This document shows, in pieces, positions 23,932-33,033 of a stretch of 64,000 nt of DNA. Numbering within the stretch: the stretch's first letter is position 1; each line of letters starts with the position of its first letter. The stretch comes from an uncultured Sphingomonadaceae bacterium (GTDB lineage: Bacteria; Pseudomonadota; Alphaproteobacteria; Sphingomonadales; Sphingomonadaceae). The stretch spans positions 124,001-188,000 of the forward strand of contig CALKUK010000012.1 in assembly GCA_937996655.1 (NCBI GenBank), in the 5' to 3' direction. Both the position numbers and the translations under genes were made by a program. Under the pieces are notes generated by a model that saw nothing but the letters and a program-made list of their open reading frames with translations, made no database searches and was not told the origin of the DNA.

Positions 23932-25305
23932 ATGACGAAGACCAGCGCGCCGCGCACAGCCGCCGAACTCAAAGCCTATGTTGAGCAATCGCCGATGCCT
24001 TATGCGAAGGTTGGCGTGTTCGATATCGATGGCGTTCTGCGCGGAAAATATATGACGCGCGATAAGCTTGTCTCCTCGCTGGAACATGGCTTCGGCTTTT
24101 GCGACGTCGTGATGGGTTGGGACAGCCGCGACCAGTTGCTGGACAATGTCGAAATGACGGGCTGGCACACGGCGTATCCGGATGCCGAGGCACGCTTGCT
24201 GCCTGAGACGACACGGCTGATCCCATTTGAGGACAATATGCCCCTCGTCCTGGGGGAGTTCTCGGGTCATATGGAGCCGGTCTGCCCCCGCTCCCTGCTT
24301 CGCCGTGTGGTGGAACGCGCAAACGCGATGGGCTTTACCGTCAAATCTTCGGCCGAGTTTGAATTCTTCGTTTTTGATGAGACCCCGCATTCGGTCCGCG
24401 CGAAGAATTTCCGGAGCCTCAACAACATCACGCCGGGCGAATTTGGCTATTCCATGATCCGCAACAGCGTCCACGCCGATTTCTATCACGAATTGATGCA
24501 GCTCTGTCTCGACATGGATATGGAGATTGAAGGGCTGCACACAGAAACCGGCCCGGGTGTGCTCGAGGCCGCCATCAAGTTCGACGACGCGATGGCCTCA
24601 GCTGACAAGGCTGCCCTGTTCAAAACCATGACGAAGATCTTGGCGCAAAAACGCGGCTGGATGGCGACCTTCATGGCCAAATGGTCAAATGATTGGCCCG
24701 GGCAGTCGGGACATTTGCATATGTCGCTCGTCGACGAAAAGTCTGGCAAGCCGGTGTTTTATGATGCCGACAAGCCGCTTGGCATGTCTGATACGATGCG
24801 CTGGTTTGTCGGTGGTCAGCAGGCGTTGATGCCCGAATTTTTGAGCATGATCGCGTGCACCGTCAACAGCTATACCCGCCTGATCCCCGGCGCATGGGCC
24901 CCGACCAGCGCAAGTTGGGGATATGAAAACCGGACCTGTGCCCTGCGCGTCATCGGTGGTTCACCCAAGGCACAGCGGGTCGAATATCGGATCGCCGCGG
25001 CAGACATTAATCCCTACATCGCCTTTGCCGCCAGCATCGGATCTGGCCTGTGGGGGATTGAGAACCGCATTGAGCCGACCGCCCCGATTGAGGGCAATGC
25101 CTATGCCAAGAAATTCCCGGCGCGGATGGCCCTGCCGACGACATTGTGGGAAGCGGCCCAGCGCCTGAAGGCCTCCAAGCCTGCCCGCGCTTTGTTCGGC
25201 GACAAATTTGTTGATCATTATGCGGCGACACGCGAATGGGAAGAGCGTGAGGCGCGCAAGGCCATTACCGACTGGCAACTGGCCCGTTATTTCGAAATCA
25301 TCTGA
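23932..25305 (+). CDS. Glutamine-synthetase-like gamma-glutamyl amine ligase
   Basis: A 457-residue GS-fold enzyme. SSAEFEFFVFDE holds the metal-binding glutamates, GQSGHLHMSL is the GS ATP/histidine motif, and SYTRLIPGAWAPTSASWGYE with VEYRIAAADINPY forms the glutamate-binding end. The sequence is closer to PuuA/GlnA3-type gamma-glutamyl-polyamine or -amide synthetases than to nitrogen-assimilating GlnA, and it lacks the adenylylation-tyrosine region I would expect in GlnA. It should ligate glutamate to an amine using ATP. Dehydrogenases and an amidohydrolase alongside support a catabolic role. Confidence 0.87.
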   Translation: MTKTSAPRTAAELKAYVEQSPMPYAKVGVFDIDGVLRGKYMTRDKLVSSLEHGFGFCDVVMGWDSRDQLLDNVEMTGWHTAYPDAEARLLPETTRLIPFEDNMPLVLGEFSGHMEPVCPRSLLRRVVERANAMGFTVKSSAEFEFFVFDETPHSVRAKNFRSLNNITPGEFGYSMIRNSVHADFYHELMQLCLDMDMEIEGLHTETGPGVLEAAIKFDDAMASADKAALFKTMTKILAQKRGWMATFMAKWSNDWPGQSGHLHMSLVDEKSGKPVFYDADKPLGMSDTMRWFVGGQQALMPEFLSMIACTVNSYTRLIPGAWAPTSASWGYENRTCALRVIGGSPKAQRVEYRIAAADINPYIAFAASIGSGLWGIENRIEPTAPIEGNAYAKKFPARMALPTTLWEAAQRLKASKPARALFGDKFVDHYAATREWEEREARKAITDWQLARYFEII

Positions 25306-25324
25306 CCTTAGAAAGTTCAAATCC

Positions 25325-26713
25325 GTGTTTACCTGCATTTCGCCTATCGACGATGGCATCCTTGCGACGCGCCCATTTGCAACGGACGAAGAGGTGATCG
25401 CGGCCGTCGCCGCGGCGCGCACCGCCCAGCAGGCATGGCGCGACCAGCCCATCAGCGCCCGTGCGACGCTGTGTCGGGCATTTGTCGATGCGATGTTGTC
25501 GATGGAGGCGGAGATTGTGCCCGAACTCGCCCAGCAAATGGGGCGACCGGTACGCTATGGCGCGGGCGAGCTGCGCGGATTTGCGGAACGTGCCCGTCAC
25601 ATGATCGCAATTGCCGACAGCGCTCTGGCAAATATCGTACCGGACGCCATCGCCGGGTTTGAACGCTACATCACCCGTGAGCCGCTTGGCGTTGTGCTGA
25701 CTGTTGCCCCTTGGAACTACCCCTATCTGACGGCGGTGAATTCGGTCGTCCCTGCGCTGATGGCCGGCAATGCCGTGATCCTTAAACATGCCGCGCAGAC
25801 CTTGCTGGTGGGGGAACGTTTTCAGAAGGCTGCCGACATGGCCGGCTTCCCCGCGGGGCTGTTCCGCAATTTGGCGCTGAGCCATGACCAGACATCGCAG
25901 CTGATCGGATCGCGGACGGTGGACATGGTCTGCTTCACCGGTTCGGTTGAGGCAGGCAAGGTCATTGAGGGTGCTGCGGCCGGCGGCTTTATCAATGTCG
26001 GTCTGGAACTGGGCGGCAAAGATCCAGCCTATGTCCGTGCGGACGCCAACCTTGATTATGCCGTTGAAAATCTGGTGGACGGCGCCTTCTTCAATTCGGG
26101 CCAAAGCTGCTGCGGGATTGAACGGATTTACGTCCATGAAAGCCTGTTCGATGCCTTTGTCGAAGGCTTTGTTGCCCTCACGCAAAGCTATGTGTTGGGC
26201 GATCCGCTGGATGCGGCCACAACCTTGGGGCCGATGGTCAAGGCGTCCGCTGCGGACTTTGTGCGCGGCCAGATAAAGGATGCGGTGACGGCGGGTGCTA
26301 AGGCGCATATCGACCCCGCATCCTTCGCTGCCGATGCCCCGGGCACGCCTTATATGGCCCCGCAGGTCCTGACCGAGGTGACGCATGACATGTCGGTGAT
26401 GCGCGATGAAAGCTTTGGCCCGGTGGTCGGCATCATGAAGGTCTCGGATGATGCAGAGGCGATCCGCCTCATGAATGATAGCCCTTATGGCCTGAGCGCG
26501 TCGATCTGGAGCGAGGACGCAAAGGCCGCAGAGCGCCTCTCCCGCGCGCTTGAGACCGGAACCGTGTTCCTCAACCGCTGCGACTATCTTGACCCCGCTC
26601 TGGCCTGGACGGGCGTCAAAGATACAGGGCGCGGCGCAACGCTCGGTGTTCTTGGCTATGAACATCTGACACGGCCAAAGTCCCATCATTTTCGTTTAAA
26701 CACAAAGGGTTGA
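25325..26713 (+). CDS. NAD(P)-dependent aldehyde dehydrogenase
   Basis: A 462-residue aldehyde dehydrogenase. Asn131 (APWNYPY), the FTGSVEAGK cofactor loop, Glu228 (LELGGKD) and nucleophile Cys262 (GQSCCG) are all present. The GTG at 25325 is taken as start because the frame upstream overlaps the ligase gene; the ribosome site (AGAAAG) is weak. In this cluster it would oxidise the aldehyde made by the downstream iron alcohol dehydrogenase, giving a gamma-glutamyl amino acid. Its stop is one base before the next gene's ATG. Confidence 0.92.
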   Translation: MFTCISPIDDGILATRPFATDEEVIAAVAAARTAQQAWRDQPISARATLCRAFVDAMLSMEAEIVPELAQQMGRPVRYGAGELRGFAERARHMIAIADSALANIVPDAIAGFERYITREPLGVVLTVAPWNYPYLTAVNSVVPALMAGNAVILKHAAQTLLVGERFQKAADMAGFPAGLFRNLALSHDQTSQLIGSRTVDMVCFTGSVEAGKVIEGAAAGGFINVGLELGGKDPAYVRADANLDYAVENLVDGAFFNSGQSCCGIERIYVHESLFDAFVEGFVALTQSYVLGDPLDAATTLGPMVKASAADFVRGQIKDAVTAGAKAHIDPASFAADAPGTPYMAPQVLTEVTHDMSVMRDESFGPVVGIMKVSDDAEAIRLMNDSPYGLSASIWSEDAKAAERLSRALETGTVFLNRCDYLDPALAWTGVKDTGRGATLGVLGYEHLTRPKSHHFRLNTKG

Positions 26714-26714
26714 T

Positions 26715-27878
26715 ATGACTGCTCTGCTCACGGGAAACTGGAACTATCCAACCAAGATTTGGAGCGGTGCGGGCCGGATCGCTGATCTGGCTGACGCCTG
26801 CGCTGTGGCCGGGATCACCCACCCGCTGATCGTCACGGATAAGGGGCTGGAGAACAGCAGCATTATCGCAAAGGTGTGCGCCGTTCTCGCCAAGGCAGGC
26901 CTTGCCTCTGCAGTCTATGCCGAAGTTCAGGGCAATCCTGTCGGCAAGAATGTCGATGATGGCACCGCGCTTTACCGCAGCGGCGGCCATGACGGCGTAA
27001 TTGCGGTCGGCGGCGGCTCGGGGCTCGATGTGGGTAAGGCGATTGCCTTCATGGCCGGCCAGACCCGCCCGCTTTGGGATTTTGAGGATGTGGGCGACTG
27101 GTGGACGCGGGCCGACCCGGACGGAATTGCCCCGGTTATTGCCGTGCCGACAACGTCAGGTACTGGATCGGAAGTCGGCCGGGCATCGGTGGTCGTCAAA
27201 GAGGACACCCACGAAAAGAAGATCATCTTCCATCCGAAAATGCTCCCGATCGTGGTGATTGCAGATCCGGAACTGACCGTGGGTCTGCCTGCGCACATCA
27301 CAGCGGCCACCGGGATGGATGCCTTTGTCCATTGCTTCGAAGCGTATTGCGCGCCGGGCTTTCATCCGATGGCCGACGGCATTGCGCTGGAAGGAATGCG
27401 GCTGGTCAAGGATTACCTGCCCCGCGCTTATGCCGATGGCAGCGACATCGAAGCGCGGTCGCGGATGCTGGCGGCTGCAAGCATGGGCGCGACAGCGTTC
27501 CAGAAGGGCCTCGGCGCGGTTCATTCCATCTCACATCCGGTCGGCGCATTTTACAATACGCATCACGGCCTCACCAACGCGATCGTGCTGCCTTATGTGA
27601 TGGCTTTCAACCGTCCGGCCATCGAAGATAAAATGGTCGCGCTGGCCCGCTATCTCGGGCTGGAAGGGACAGGCTTTGATGCGGTCTATGCCTGGGTCCT
27701 CGCTTTCCGGGCGCAAATGGGCATTCCCGGCAGCCTTGGCGACATCGGTGTGCCCGACGACCAGGCGGAAACCATCGGCGATCATGCCCAGCGTGACCCT
27801 TCGACCGGTGGAAACCCCCGCGCGACAACCCCGGCAGACATGACAGCCATCTTCAAGGCGGCGGTCGCGGGAACGTAA
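26715..27878 (+). CDS. Iron-containing alcohol dehydrogenase
   Basis: A 387-residue group III alcohol dehydrogenase. GGGSGLDVGKAIAF binds the nucleotide, PTTSGTGSEVGRASVV is the family phosphate-binding segment, and the metal ligands fall in HCFEAYCAPGFHPMADG and SHPVGAFYNTHHGLTN. It oxidises a primary alcohol with NAD+. With the gamma-glutamyl ligase and aldehyde dehydrogenase in the same run it fits the alcohol step of amino-alcohol breakdown. A hairpin follows in the short gap before the convergent acyltransferase. Confidence 0.93.
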   Translation: MTALLTGNWNYPTKIWSGAGRIADLADACAVAGITHPLIVTDKGLENSSIIAKVCAVLAKAGLASAVYAEVQGNPVGKNVDDGTALYRSGGHDGVIAVGGGSGLDVGKAIAFMAGQTRPLWDFEDVGDWWTRADPDGIAPVIAVPTTSGTGSEVGRASVVVKEDTHEKKIIFHPKMLPIVVIADPELTVGLPAHITAATGMDAFVHCFEAYCAPGFHPMADGIALEGMRLVKDYLPRAYADGSDIEARSRMLAAASMGATAFQKGLGAVHSISHPVGAFYNTHHGLTNAIVLPYVMAFNRPAIEDKMVALARYLGLEGTGFDAVYAWVLAFRAQMGIPGSLGDIGVPDDQAETIGDHAQRDPSTGGNPRATTPADMTAIFKAAVAGT

Positions 27879-27894
27879 TTCCGGGTGTGATCAG

Positions 27895-27926
27895 ACCCCT
27901 CGCCGCGCTGCCTGCGCGGTAAGGGT
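27895..27926. terminator. Hairpin between convergent genes
   Basis: CCGCGC (27903-27908) and GCGCGG (27914-27919) form a tight stem with a five-base loop, extended by ACCC/GGGT flanks at 27895 and 27923. TTTGT follows on the plus strand. It lies between the end of the alcohol dehydrogenase and the end of the convergent acyltransferase, so it may end transcription from either side. Confidence 0.5.
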
Positions 27927-27933
27927 TTGTCGT

Positions 27934-28902
27934 TCATGCCTTTGCCGCTCGGGAAAGCCGGTTGAGGATCGGGCGTTCCAGTAAGAACCACCCGGCCAGT
28001 CCCACCGCGAGGCCTGCTGCAAACAGGCCGAGCGTGGCCAAGGGCCGGTCTATGAGCAAGGGCGCCAGCAGCGATATCCCGAAAAGGTGCCACAGGTAGA
28101 TGGAGTAACTCGCATCTCCGGCAAGGCGCAGGGGCGCGATTGACGGGACGCCGCCATCCCGTTCGATCGCGAGCATGCCCCAGACGCACAGAACGGCCGG
28201 CACGCCATAGCCAATAATTCGGGGCAGATCCCCGCCCGTGAGCGTGCCTAAAAGGCCAAATAGCAGCAGCACGATACCCATTTGGCGCCCCGGTGTCTTT
28301 TCGAGCGCGAAGGCCAACCAGACGCCCGCCACAAATTCCAGAATGATTGGGTTTGTGTAGAATTGGGCAAATAGGGAGCCGCCGGCATAGGGGCGGAGGC
28401 ACGCTAACCCTGCAAAGGCGGCGGTGAGGGCCACAGGAATATATCTGCGCGGCAGCACAAGAAGGCCTGCGAAGACCACGTAGAAGAACATCTCATAGTT
28501 CAGCGTCCAGCCGACGATGAGCATCGGATAGACCCCGCCCGGCCCCTTGAAGGGGAGGAAGAACAACGATGTCAGGAGATGCCCGAGATCGGGCATGACG
28601 CGGCTGGTGATCCCCAGCTCGGCACAGGCGAAGACGGCAAGCGTCGCAATCCAGTAGACCGGAACAATTCGCCGGATACGGTTCCGCATGAAGGTAAAGG
28701 ACGTCGTCTCAGCATTTGTGACCCGCCACATGAGGAAGCCGGAGAGAACGAAGAAGACGTCTACCCCTGACTCGCCGATGATTATCCCTGATTTTGAGTT
28801 CACTGATGCATGGAAAAAGACGACCAGAAGGGCCGCATAGGCGCGCAGATATTGCAGTCCTACAAACAACCAAAATCCCCTGCGTTCACGCCGCTTAGTC
28901 AA
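27934..28902 (-). CDS. Acyltransferase 3 family membrane protein
   Basis: A 322-residue OafA/YrhL-type membrane O-acyltransferase with about ten helices. LQYLRAYAALLVVFFHAS supplies the conserved Arg and His of the family, followed by GVDVFFVLSGFLM and RIRRIVPVYW. Such enzymes acetylate or succinylate surface polysaccharides. The start is a TTG at 28902 preceded by TAGGTATCA, since no ATG exists before the conserved helix. A second family member lies at 36955-37995. There is no C-terminal SGNH domain. Confidence 0.87.
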   Translation of the reverse strand: MTKRRERRGFWLFVGLQYLRAYAALLVVFFHASVNSKSGIIIGESGVDVFFVLSGFLMWRVTNAETTSFTFMRNRIRRIVPVYWIATLAVFACAELGITSRVMPDLGHLLTSLFFLPFKGPGGVYPMLIVGWTLNYEMFFYVVFAGLLVLPRRYIPVALTAAFAGLACLRPYAGGSLFAQFYTNPIILEFVAGVWLAFALEKTPGRQMGIVLLLFGLLGTLTGGDLPRIIGYGVPAVLCVWGMLAIERDGGVPSIAPLRLAGDASYSIYLWHLFGISLLAPLLIDRPLATLGLFAAGLAVGLAGWFLLERPILNRLSRAAKA

Positions 28903-29194
28903 TGATACCTACACAGATTCCCTCTCGTGTATCGTGAAACTTTGCTCATTTTCCCAACGGTAAAGCCCCCTTCGACCGCGGACGAGCCGACCCTTCAGGT
29001 CGACGCTTCAGCCAGATGCCAAAGAGGTCGTTATCTCGGTCCTTTAGATTGCAGGTTTGAAATTGCTGGTCTGCGCACTGGCTTTTTGTTACGGAACGGT
29101 GACAAAGTCGCGGCATCCCTTGCCGCCGACAAGGACAGATCAACAGATCGCCTTGAAGGATATCGGGTTGGCACTTTCAACGACGGAAGTTTCA
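28903..29194. other. Divergent intergenic region
   Basis: About 290 bases between the acyltransferase and the PAP2 gene, which are transcribed away from each other. I see no convincing small gene. Both promoters must lie here, but no clear -35/-10 pair stands out. The region also contains in-frame alternative starts (TTG at 29057) for the PAP2 gene. Confidence 0.5.
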
Positions 29195-30205
29195 GTGCGG
29201 GCTGATCAATTCGACCCCATGGGTGGTCGGATGCGGTCGGCTGTGCTGGTGATCCTGTCGGTATGTGTGGCCGCGAGCCTTATTTGGCCTTTCTTTCTGT
29301 ACCCGCATTTAAGTCTGGTTGAACTTGGCCTGCTCAACGGCGCCTATCTTGGACTGTCCTTTTTGGCGGGCGGAATCGTGATAGCCTGTTGGCGCGTCCC
29401 CGCCATTTTCAGGGCGACGACGGACCCGGCAGAATTGCGCACCCGCTGGATGATGGGCGCTGTGCTGGCAACGGGTGTCACGCTCCCCTTGTTTCAGGTG
29501 TTCAAACAGATTGTGCTTCCGGCCCGCGGCTTTCCGCTCGACGTGCATATTGTGGCGGCGGAGCATTGGATCTTCGGCGGGCGCGACGCTTGGGAAGTGA
29601 CGCATGCGCTGTTCGGTGGGCTGTGGCCGACGCTGGTCCTCGACACGGCGTATGCCGTTTGGCTTCCCATGATGTTCCTCTTCCCGATGGTAGTGTCGGC
29701 TGCGATCCACGATACGGAAGCCCGCGGGCGCCTGATCGGAACTTGGGTGGCATCCTGGGTCATTATCGGCAGCATCGGCGCTTGGCTGCTGGGGTCGGCC
29801 GGCCCCTGCTATTATAATGACCTAGTCGGGCCCAATGCCGGGTTTCTAAAACTGCATGTCGCACTTCAGGGGCTTGATGCGCAGGCCCAGGCCGTCGGCC
29901 TCAGCATCCGGGCTCTTTACTTCCAGCATATGCTGGAAGCGACACAGGCCGGATCTAACCTCGATTTCGCAAGCGGTATCTCCGCGATGCCTTCCATGCA
30001 TGTTGCCATGGCCAGCCTTTTTGCCATTGCCGGATTCCGCCGCAGCACCCTGCTCGGCAGCATATTTACCGTCTACGCGCTCATGATCTGGATCGCGTCC
30101 GTGCATCTGGGATGGCATTATGCGCTGGATGGTGTGGTCGGTGCCGCGATGATGGGCGTGCTGTGGGGCCTGTCCAAACCGATCGCGCGCATCCTCGCCC
30201 GCTAG
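29195..30205 (+). CDS. PAP2 superfamily membrane protein, inositolphosphotransferase-like
   Basis: A roughly 336-residue integral membrane protein with six or more helices. The PAP2 acid-phosphatase motifs are SAMPSMHVAMASL and ASVHLGWHYALDGVVG; the arrangement, with GSAGPCYYNDL before them, resembles the PAP2 group related to eukaryotic inositol phosphorylceramide synthases rather than short phosphatases. The start is uncertain: GTG 29195 has GGAAG five bases upstream and is preferred; ATG 29219 or TTG 29057 are alternatives. In a polysaccharide locus it could act on polyprenyl phosphates or move a phospho-headgroup onto a lipid. Confidence 0.78.
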   Translation: MRADQFDPMGGRMRSAVLVILSVCVAASLIWPFFLYPHLSLVELGLLNGAYLGLSFLAGGIVIACWRVPAIFRATTDPAELRTRWMMGAVLATGVTLPLFQVFKQIVLPARGFPLDVHIVAAEHWIFGGRDAWEVTHALFGGLWPTLVLDTAYAVWLPMMFLFPMVVSAAIHDTEARGRLIGTWVASWVIIGSIGAWLLGSAGPCYYNDLVGPNAGFLKLHVALQGLDAQAQAVGLSIRALYFQHMLEATQAGSNLDFASGISAMPSMHVAMASLFAIAGFRRSTLLGSIFTVYALMIWIASVHLGWHYALDGVVGAAMMGVLWGLSKPIARILAR

Positions 30206-31005
30206 TCCCCCGTAAAGACAGGCGGGCGCTTTTCGACAAAGGCGTTGATCGCCTCACGGTTGTCGGCGGTTTCGTGGATGATCGCCTGATAGGCGGCGGA
30301 CAATTCCAAAATATCGGACATCCGGCTGTGCTGCGCTTCCCGCAGGAGCCGCTTTGTTAGGCGCAATGCCCGCGGCGGGTTGCAGACGATCCGTTCGGCA
30401 ATGGCCATTGCTTCGTCGAGAAGGGCTTCATCGTCGACAACGCGGCTGACCAGTCCAAGGTCCTTCGCCGTCTCGGCATCAAAGCGATCGCCGGTCAAGA
30501 AGAGTTCTGCGGCCTTGGCATACCCCACAACCTGCTGAAGCGCCCAGGCCCCTCCGTCGCCGGGGACGATCCCGACCTTGATGAAGCTGCAGGCAAAGAG
30601 CGCGCTCTTTGCCGCGATGCGAATGTCGCACAGGCAGGCGAGATCGCAGCCAAGGCCCACGGCGTGTCCGTTGACGGCCGCGATCGCCGGAATTTCGATA
30701 TCGAGCAGGGCGCGGGCCACGCGCTGCACGCCCCGGCGGTAATTTGAGCGGGTGGAATCGGGTTGGTCGAGTACGCCGATGCCCTGACGCTGCTGCATCG
30801 ACTTCAGGTTGCCGCCCGCGCTGAAGGCTTTGCCATTGCCGGTCAGAATGATGCAGCTGACGCTCTTGTCATCATTGAGCGTCTGGAGCGTGTTGCAGAT
30901 GTCCTCGCAGTCCTCGTGCGTGCCGATGGCATTCATCGACTCCGGCTTGTTCATGCGCAGGATGGCAATGCGGCCTTTGCGTTCAACGTCGAGAAATGCG
31001 CCCAT
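30202..31005 (-). CDS. Enoyl-CoA hydratase/isomerase family protein
   Basis: A 267-residue crotonase-fold protein. FSAGGNLKSM and HAVGLGCDLACLCDIRIAA form the CoA and oxyanion parts, and KVGIVPGDGGAWALQQVVG the second active-site loop, with Asp where typical hydratases have a glutamate. The reaction could be hydration, isomerisation or another crotonase chemistry. It converges on the PAP2 gene with a four-base overlap and stands alone within a polysaccharide region, so its pathway is not evident. It is distinct from the CaiD-like protein at 7.5 kb. Confidence 0.88.
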   Translation of the reverse strand: MGAFLDVERKGRIAILRMNKPESMNAIGTHEDCEDICNTLQTLNDDKSVSCIILTGNGKAFSAGGNLKSMQQRQGIGVLDQPDSTRSNYRRGVQRVARALLDIEIPAIAAVNGHAVGLGCDLACLCDIRIAAKSALFACSFIKVGIVPGDGGAWALQQVVGYAKAAELFLTGDRFDAETAKDLGLVSRVVDDEALLDEAMAIAERIVCNPPRALRLTKRLLREAQHSRMSDILELSAAYQAIIHETADNREAINAFVEKRPPVFTGD

Positions 31006-31248
31006 GTGATTTGATCCCTTCCCTGTTTGAACCCGCTATTGCAAATTGTGCCTTGCGTGCAAAGCGTCGCTGTTCACACTGGATGTATGTGACGCCATCG
31101 CGCCATGGCCTGCAGTCGACGTGACGTCATGCCATCAAAGGGGCAAGCGGGCCGCTCCGTGGCCAATGCGAGGCGGTCTGAGGCGCGGCATGGTTAACAA
31201 GCGCGCTATTAACTTTTATCTCCATGAAGTCACCGTTAACCTGCACGG

Positions 31249-32835
31249 GTGACCACGGTTTTACGTCTCTTCGCCATAACGGGGCTCATGACGGGAGCAT
31301 GTCTTGCGAATGTCGCAGGGCCGTCCCCCGTTGATGCTTTTAGGGGAACACCAATGGCCACCATTCGGGTCACCAATCAGACTCAGCTCGATGCCGCGAT
31401 CAAGGCCGCCAAATCTGGCGACACCGTGGTTCTCGCCGCTGGAAACTACAAGCAGCTGTGGGTTGATAACAAAATCTCGGCAACGGCGATCACCTTCAAA
31501 TCGGAATCTGCGACCAACCCGGCGGTCGTCGCCTATGCCCGCGCCGTTGGAAGCGATGGCGTGGTCTTTCAAAATCTGAAGATCGGTCGGGAAATGGTGC
31601 CCGGTGTCGATCAGGACTACACCAACATGGCGCTGGTCCAGGATTCGAAGAATGTCTCTTTCACCGGCGTTCAGTTCTTCTCGACGGGGGCGAACGATGC
31701 CTTTTTGGGCCGCGGTATCTTCATCCGCAACGGCACGAACGTCTCGGTGAAAAACAGCGATTTCTCGCACCTCGCGGTCGGGATGCAGTCGATGTCCGTC
31801 AACGGTTTGGTTGTACAAAACAACAAGTATCATGACCTGCGCATTGACGGTGCCGAATTCACAGCTGTGAAGAATGTGCTGATTGATGGAAATGATTTCC
31901 GCGATTTCCGGTCGTCGGAACTCAACCACCCAGACGCCATCCAGTTCTGGACGAGCGGCACCAAGCAGGCGTCGACCGACGTTGTGATTTCCAACAATGT
32001 GGTGATGCCCGGCACCGGCGCTGGCAGCCAAGGCATCTTCATGCAGGATGAAGTCGGAGGCCTCCCTTATGAGCGCCTGACGATCAAGAACAACCTGATC
32101 CTCGACGCCGGCAATTACTGGAACGGCATTGCCGTCCGCGGCGGCAAAGACGTGACCATCGAAGGTAATTCGACCTTGTCTCCCACGGGTGATCAGAAGG
32201 CCATGCGGATCTGGCTCGATAACGTCGCGGGCGTGAAGCTGGTGAACAATCTGACGGACCAGCTCGTGCAGTCCAAGGTGACTGGCCTGCAGGAAATCGG
32301 CAACGTTTACCTGAACCTGCAAAAGACGTTTGCAACGAAGATTAGCGGCATCAACCGGGGGGCAAGCGCAACGATCTCCAGCCTGATTGTAGCCGGTGTC
32401 GGCTATCAGTCGTCGTCGACCGGGCAGCCCGCGCCAATCGCCATTATCCAGCCCACAGCGGCCAGCGAAACGACCCAGTCTGTCACACCGACGGCGACCG
32501 CGATCGTCCCGGTGACACAAAGTGCGACAACGACAGGTTCTGCGTTCAGCCTCGCTGCGCTGCAGCCGACGTCACTCGCCAGCACGCTGACGCCCATTGT
32601 GGCAACACCCGTGGCCGCAGCACCGTCTGCCGTCGTTGCCGCAACGCCTGTGGTCACCCCTGTCGTGACGACGGCCAGTGTCGCTGCAACAACGACTTCG
32701 GCGCAGGCGAAGACGACGGCTGCCGCGACATCGCGTCTGGTGCCTGTTGTCTCCGCGCCGATCATTTCCCTTTCGGGCTTTGGAAAGCAGACGCTCGTCT
32801 CCTCGGGTGTCAGTTTGGTTTCCAGATCGTTCTGA
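31249..32835 (+). CDS. Exported right-handed beta-helix protein with low-complexity tail
   Basis: A 528-residue secreted protein. A signal peptide (MTTVLRLFAITGLMTGACLA) is followed by a pectate-lyase-like right-handed parallel beta-helix (about 35-370) with repeated coils such as NVLIDGNDFRDF, DVVISNNVVMPG and RLTIKNNLILDAG. From about 390 to 500 the chain is almost only Ala, Thr, Val, Pro and Ser, which may be a linker or wall- or polysaccharide-associated tail. The GTG at 31249 follows CACGG. The position within the polysaccharide locus suggests a polysaccharide lyase, epimerase or surface-bound role. No catalytic residues can be assigned with confidence. Confidence 0.82.
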   Translation: MTTVLRLFAITGLMTGACLANVAGPSPVDAFRGTPMATIRVTNQTQLDAAIKAAKSGDTVVLAAGNYKQLWVDNKISATAITFKSESATNPAVVAYARAVGSDGVVFQNLKIGREMVPGVDQDYTNMALVQDSKNVSFTGVQFFSTGANDAFLGRGIFIRNGTNVSVKNSDFSHLAVGMQSMSVNGLVVQNNKYHDLRIDGAEFTAVKNVLIDGNDFRDFRSSELNHPDAIQFWTSGTKQASTDVVISNNVVMPGTGAGSQGIFMQDEVGGLPYERLTIKNNLILDAGNYWNGIAVRGGKDVTIEGNSTLSPTGDQKAMRIWLDNVAGVKLVNNLTDQLVQSKVTGLQEIGNVYLNLQKTFATKISGINRGASATISSLIVAGVGYQSSSTGQPAPIAIIQPTAASETTQSVTPTATAIVPVTQSATTTGSAFSLAALQPTSLASTLTPIVATPVAAAPSAVVAATPVVTPVVTTASVAATTTSAQAKTTAAATSRLVPVVSAPIISLSGFGKQTLVSSGVSLVSRSF

Positions 32836-32859
32836 CGCGGTAGACAGTCATTTGCCGGA

Positions 32860-32892
32860 GGCCCGCTTGGTTCATGCCAGGCGGGCCTTTTG
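32860..32892 (+). terminator. Rho-independent terminator after the beta-helix gene
   Basis: GGCCCGCTTGG (32860-32870) pairs with CCAGGCGGGCC (32877-32887) with a single wobble and a six-base loop, followed by TTTT. It lies 24 bases after the stop of the beta-helix gene. Confidence 0.85.
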
Positions 32893-33033
32893 GTTTGCGC
32901 AGGCGCGCGCCTTAAAAACTCTTAATGTTGCGGTCCATTGTCGGCCATTTGACCCATCGTATCCTCCTTCTGTTTTCAGGAATCGCGCAGGATGGGGCGG
33001 ATCTCGTCCGCCTGCCGCAGGGAGGTGGTCGAT

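Noticed and set aside
29057..29194. TTG start at 29057 extending the PAP2 protein by 46 residues
   Set aside because: The added residues are polar and not conserved-looking, and no ribosome site precedes the TTG, while GTG 29195 has GGAAG in the right place. Kept only as an alternative.
31192..31241. GTTAAC palindromes upstream of the beta-helix gene as a CtrA pair
   Set aside because: The TTAA elements here are 11 or more bases apart, not seven, and single GTTAACC copies occur in several other intergenic regions (38054, 46577).
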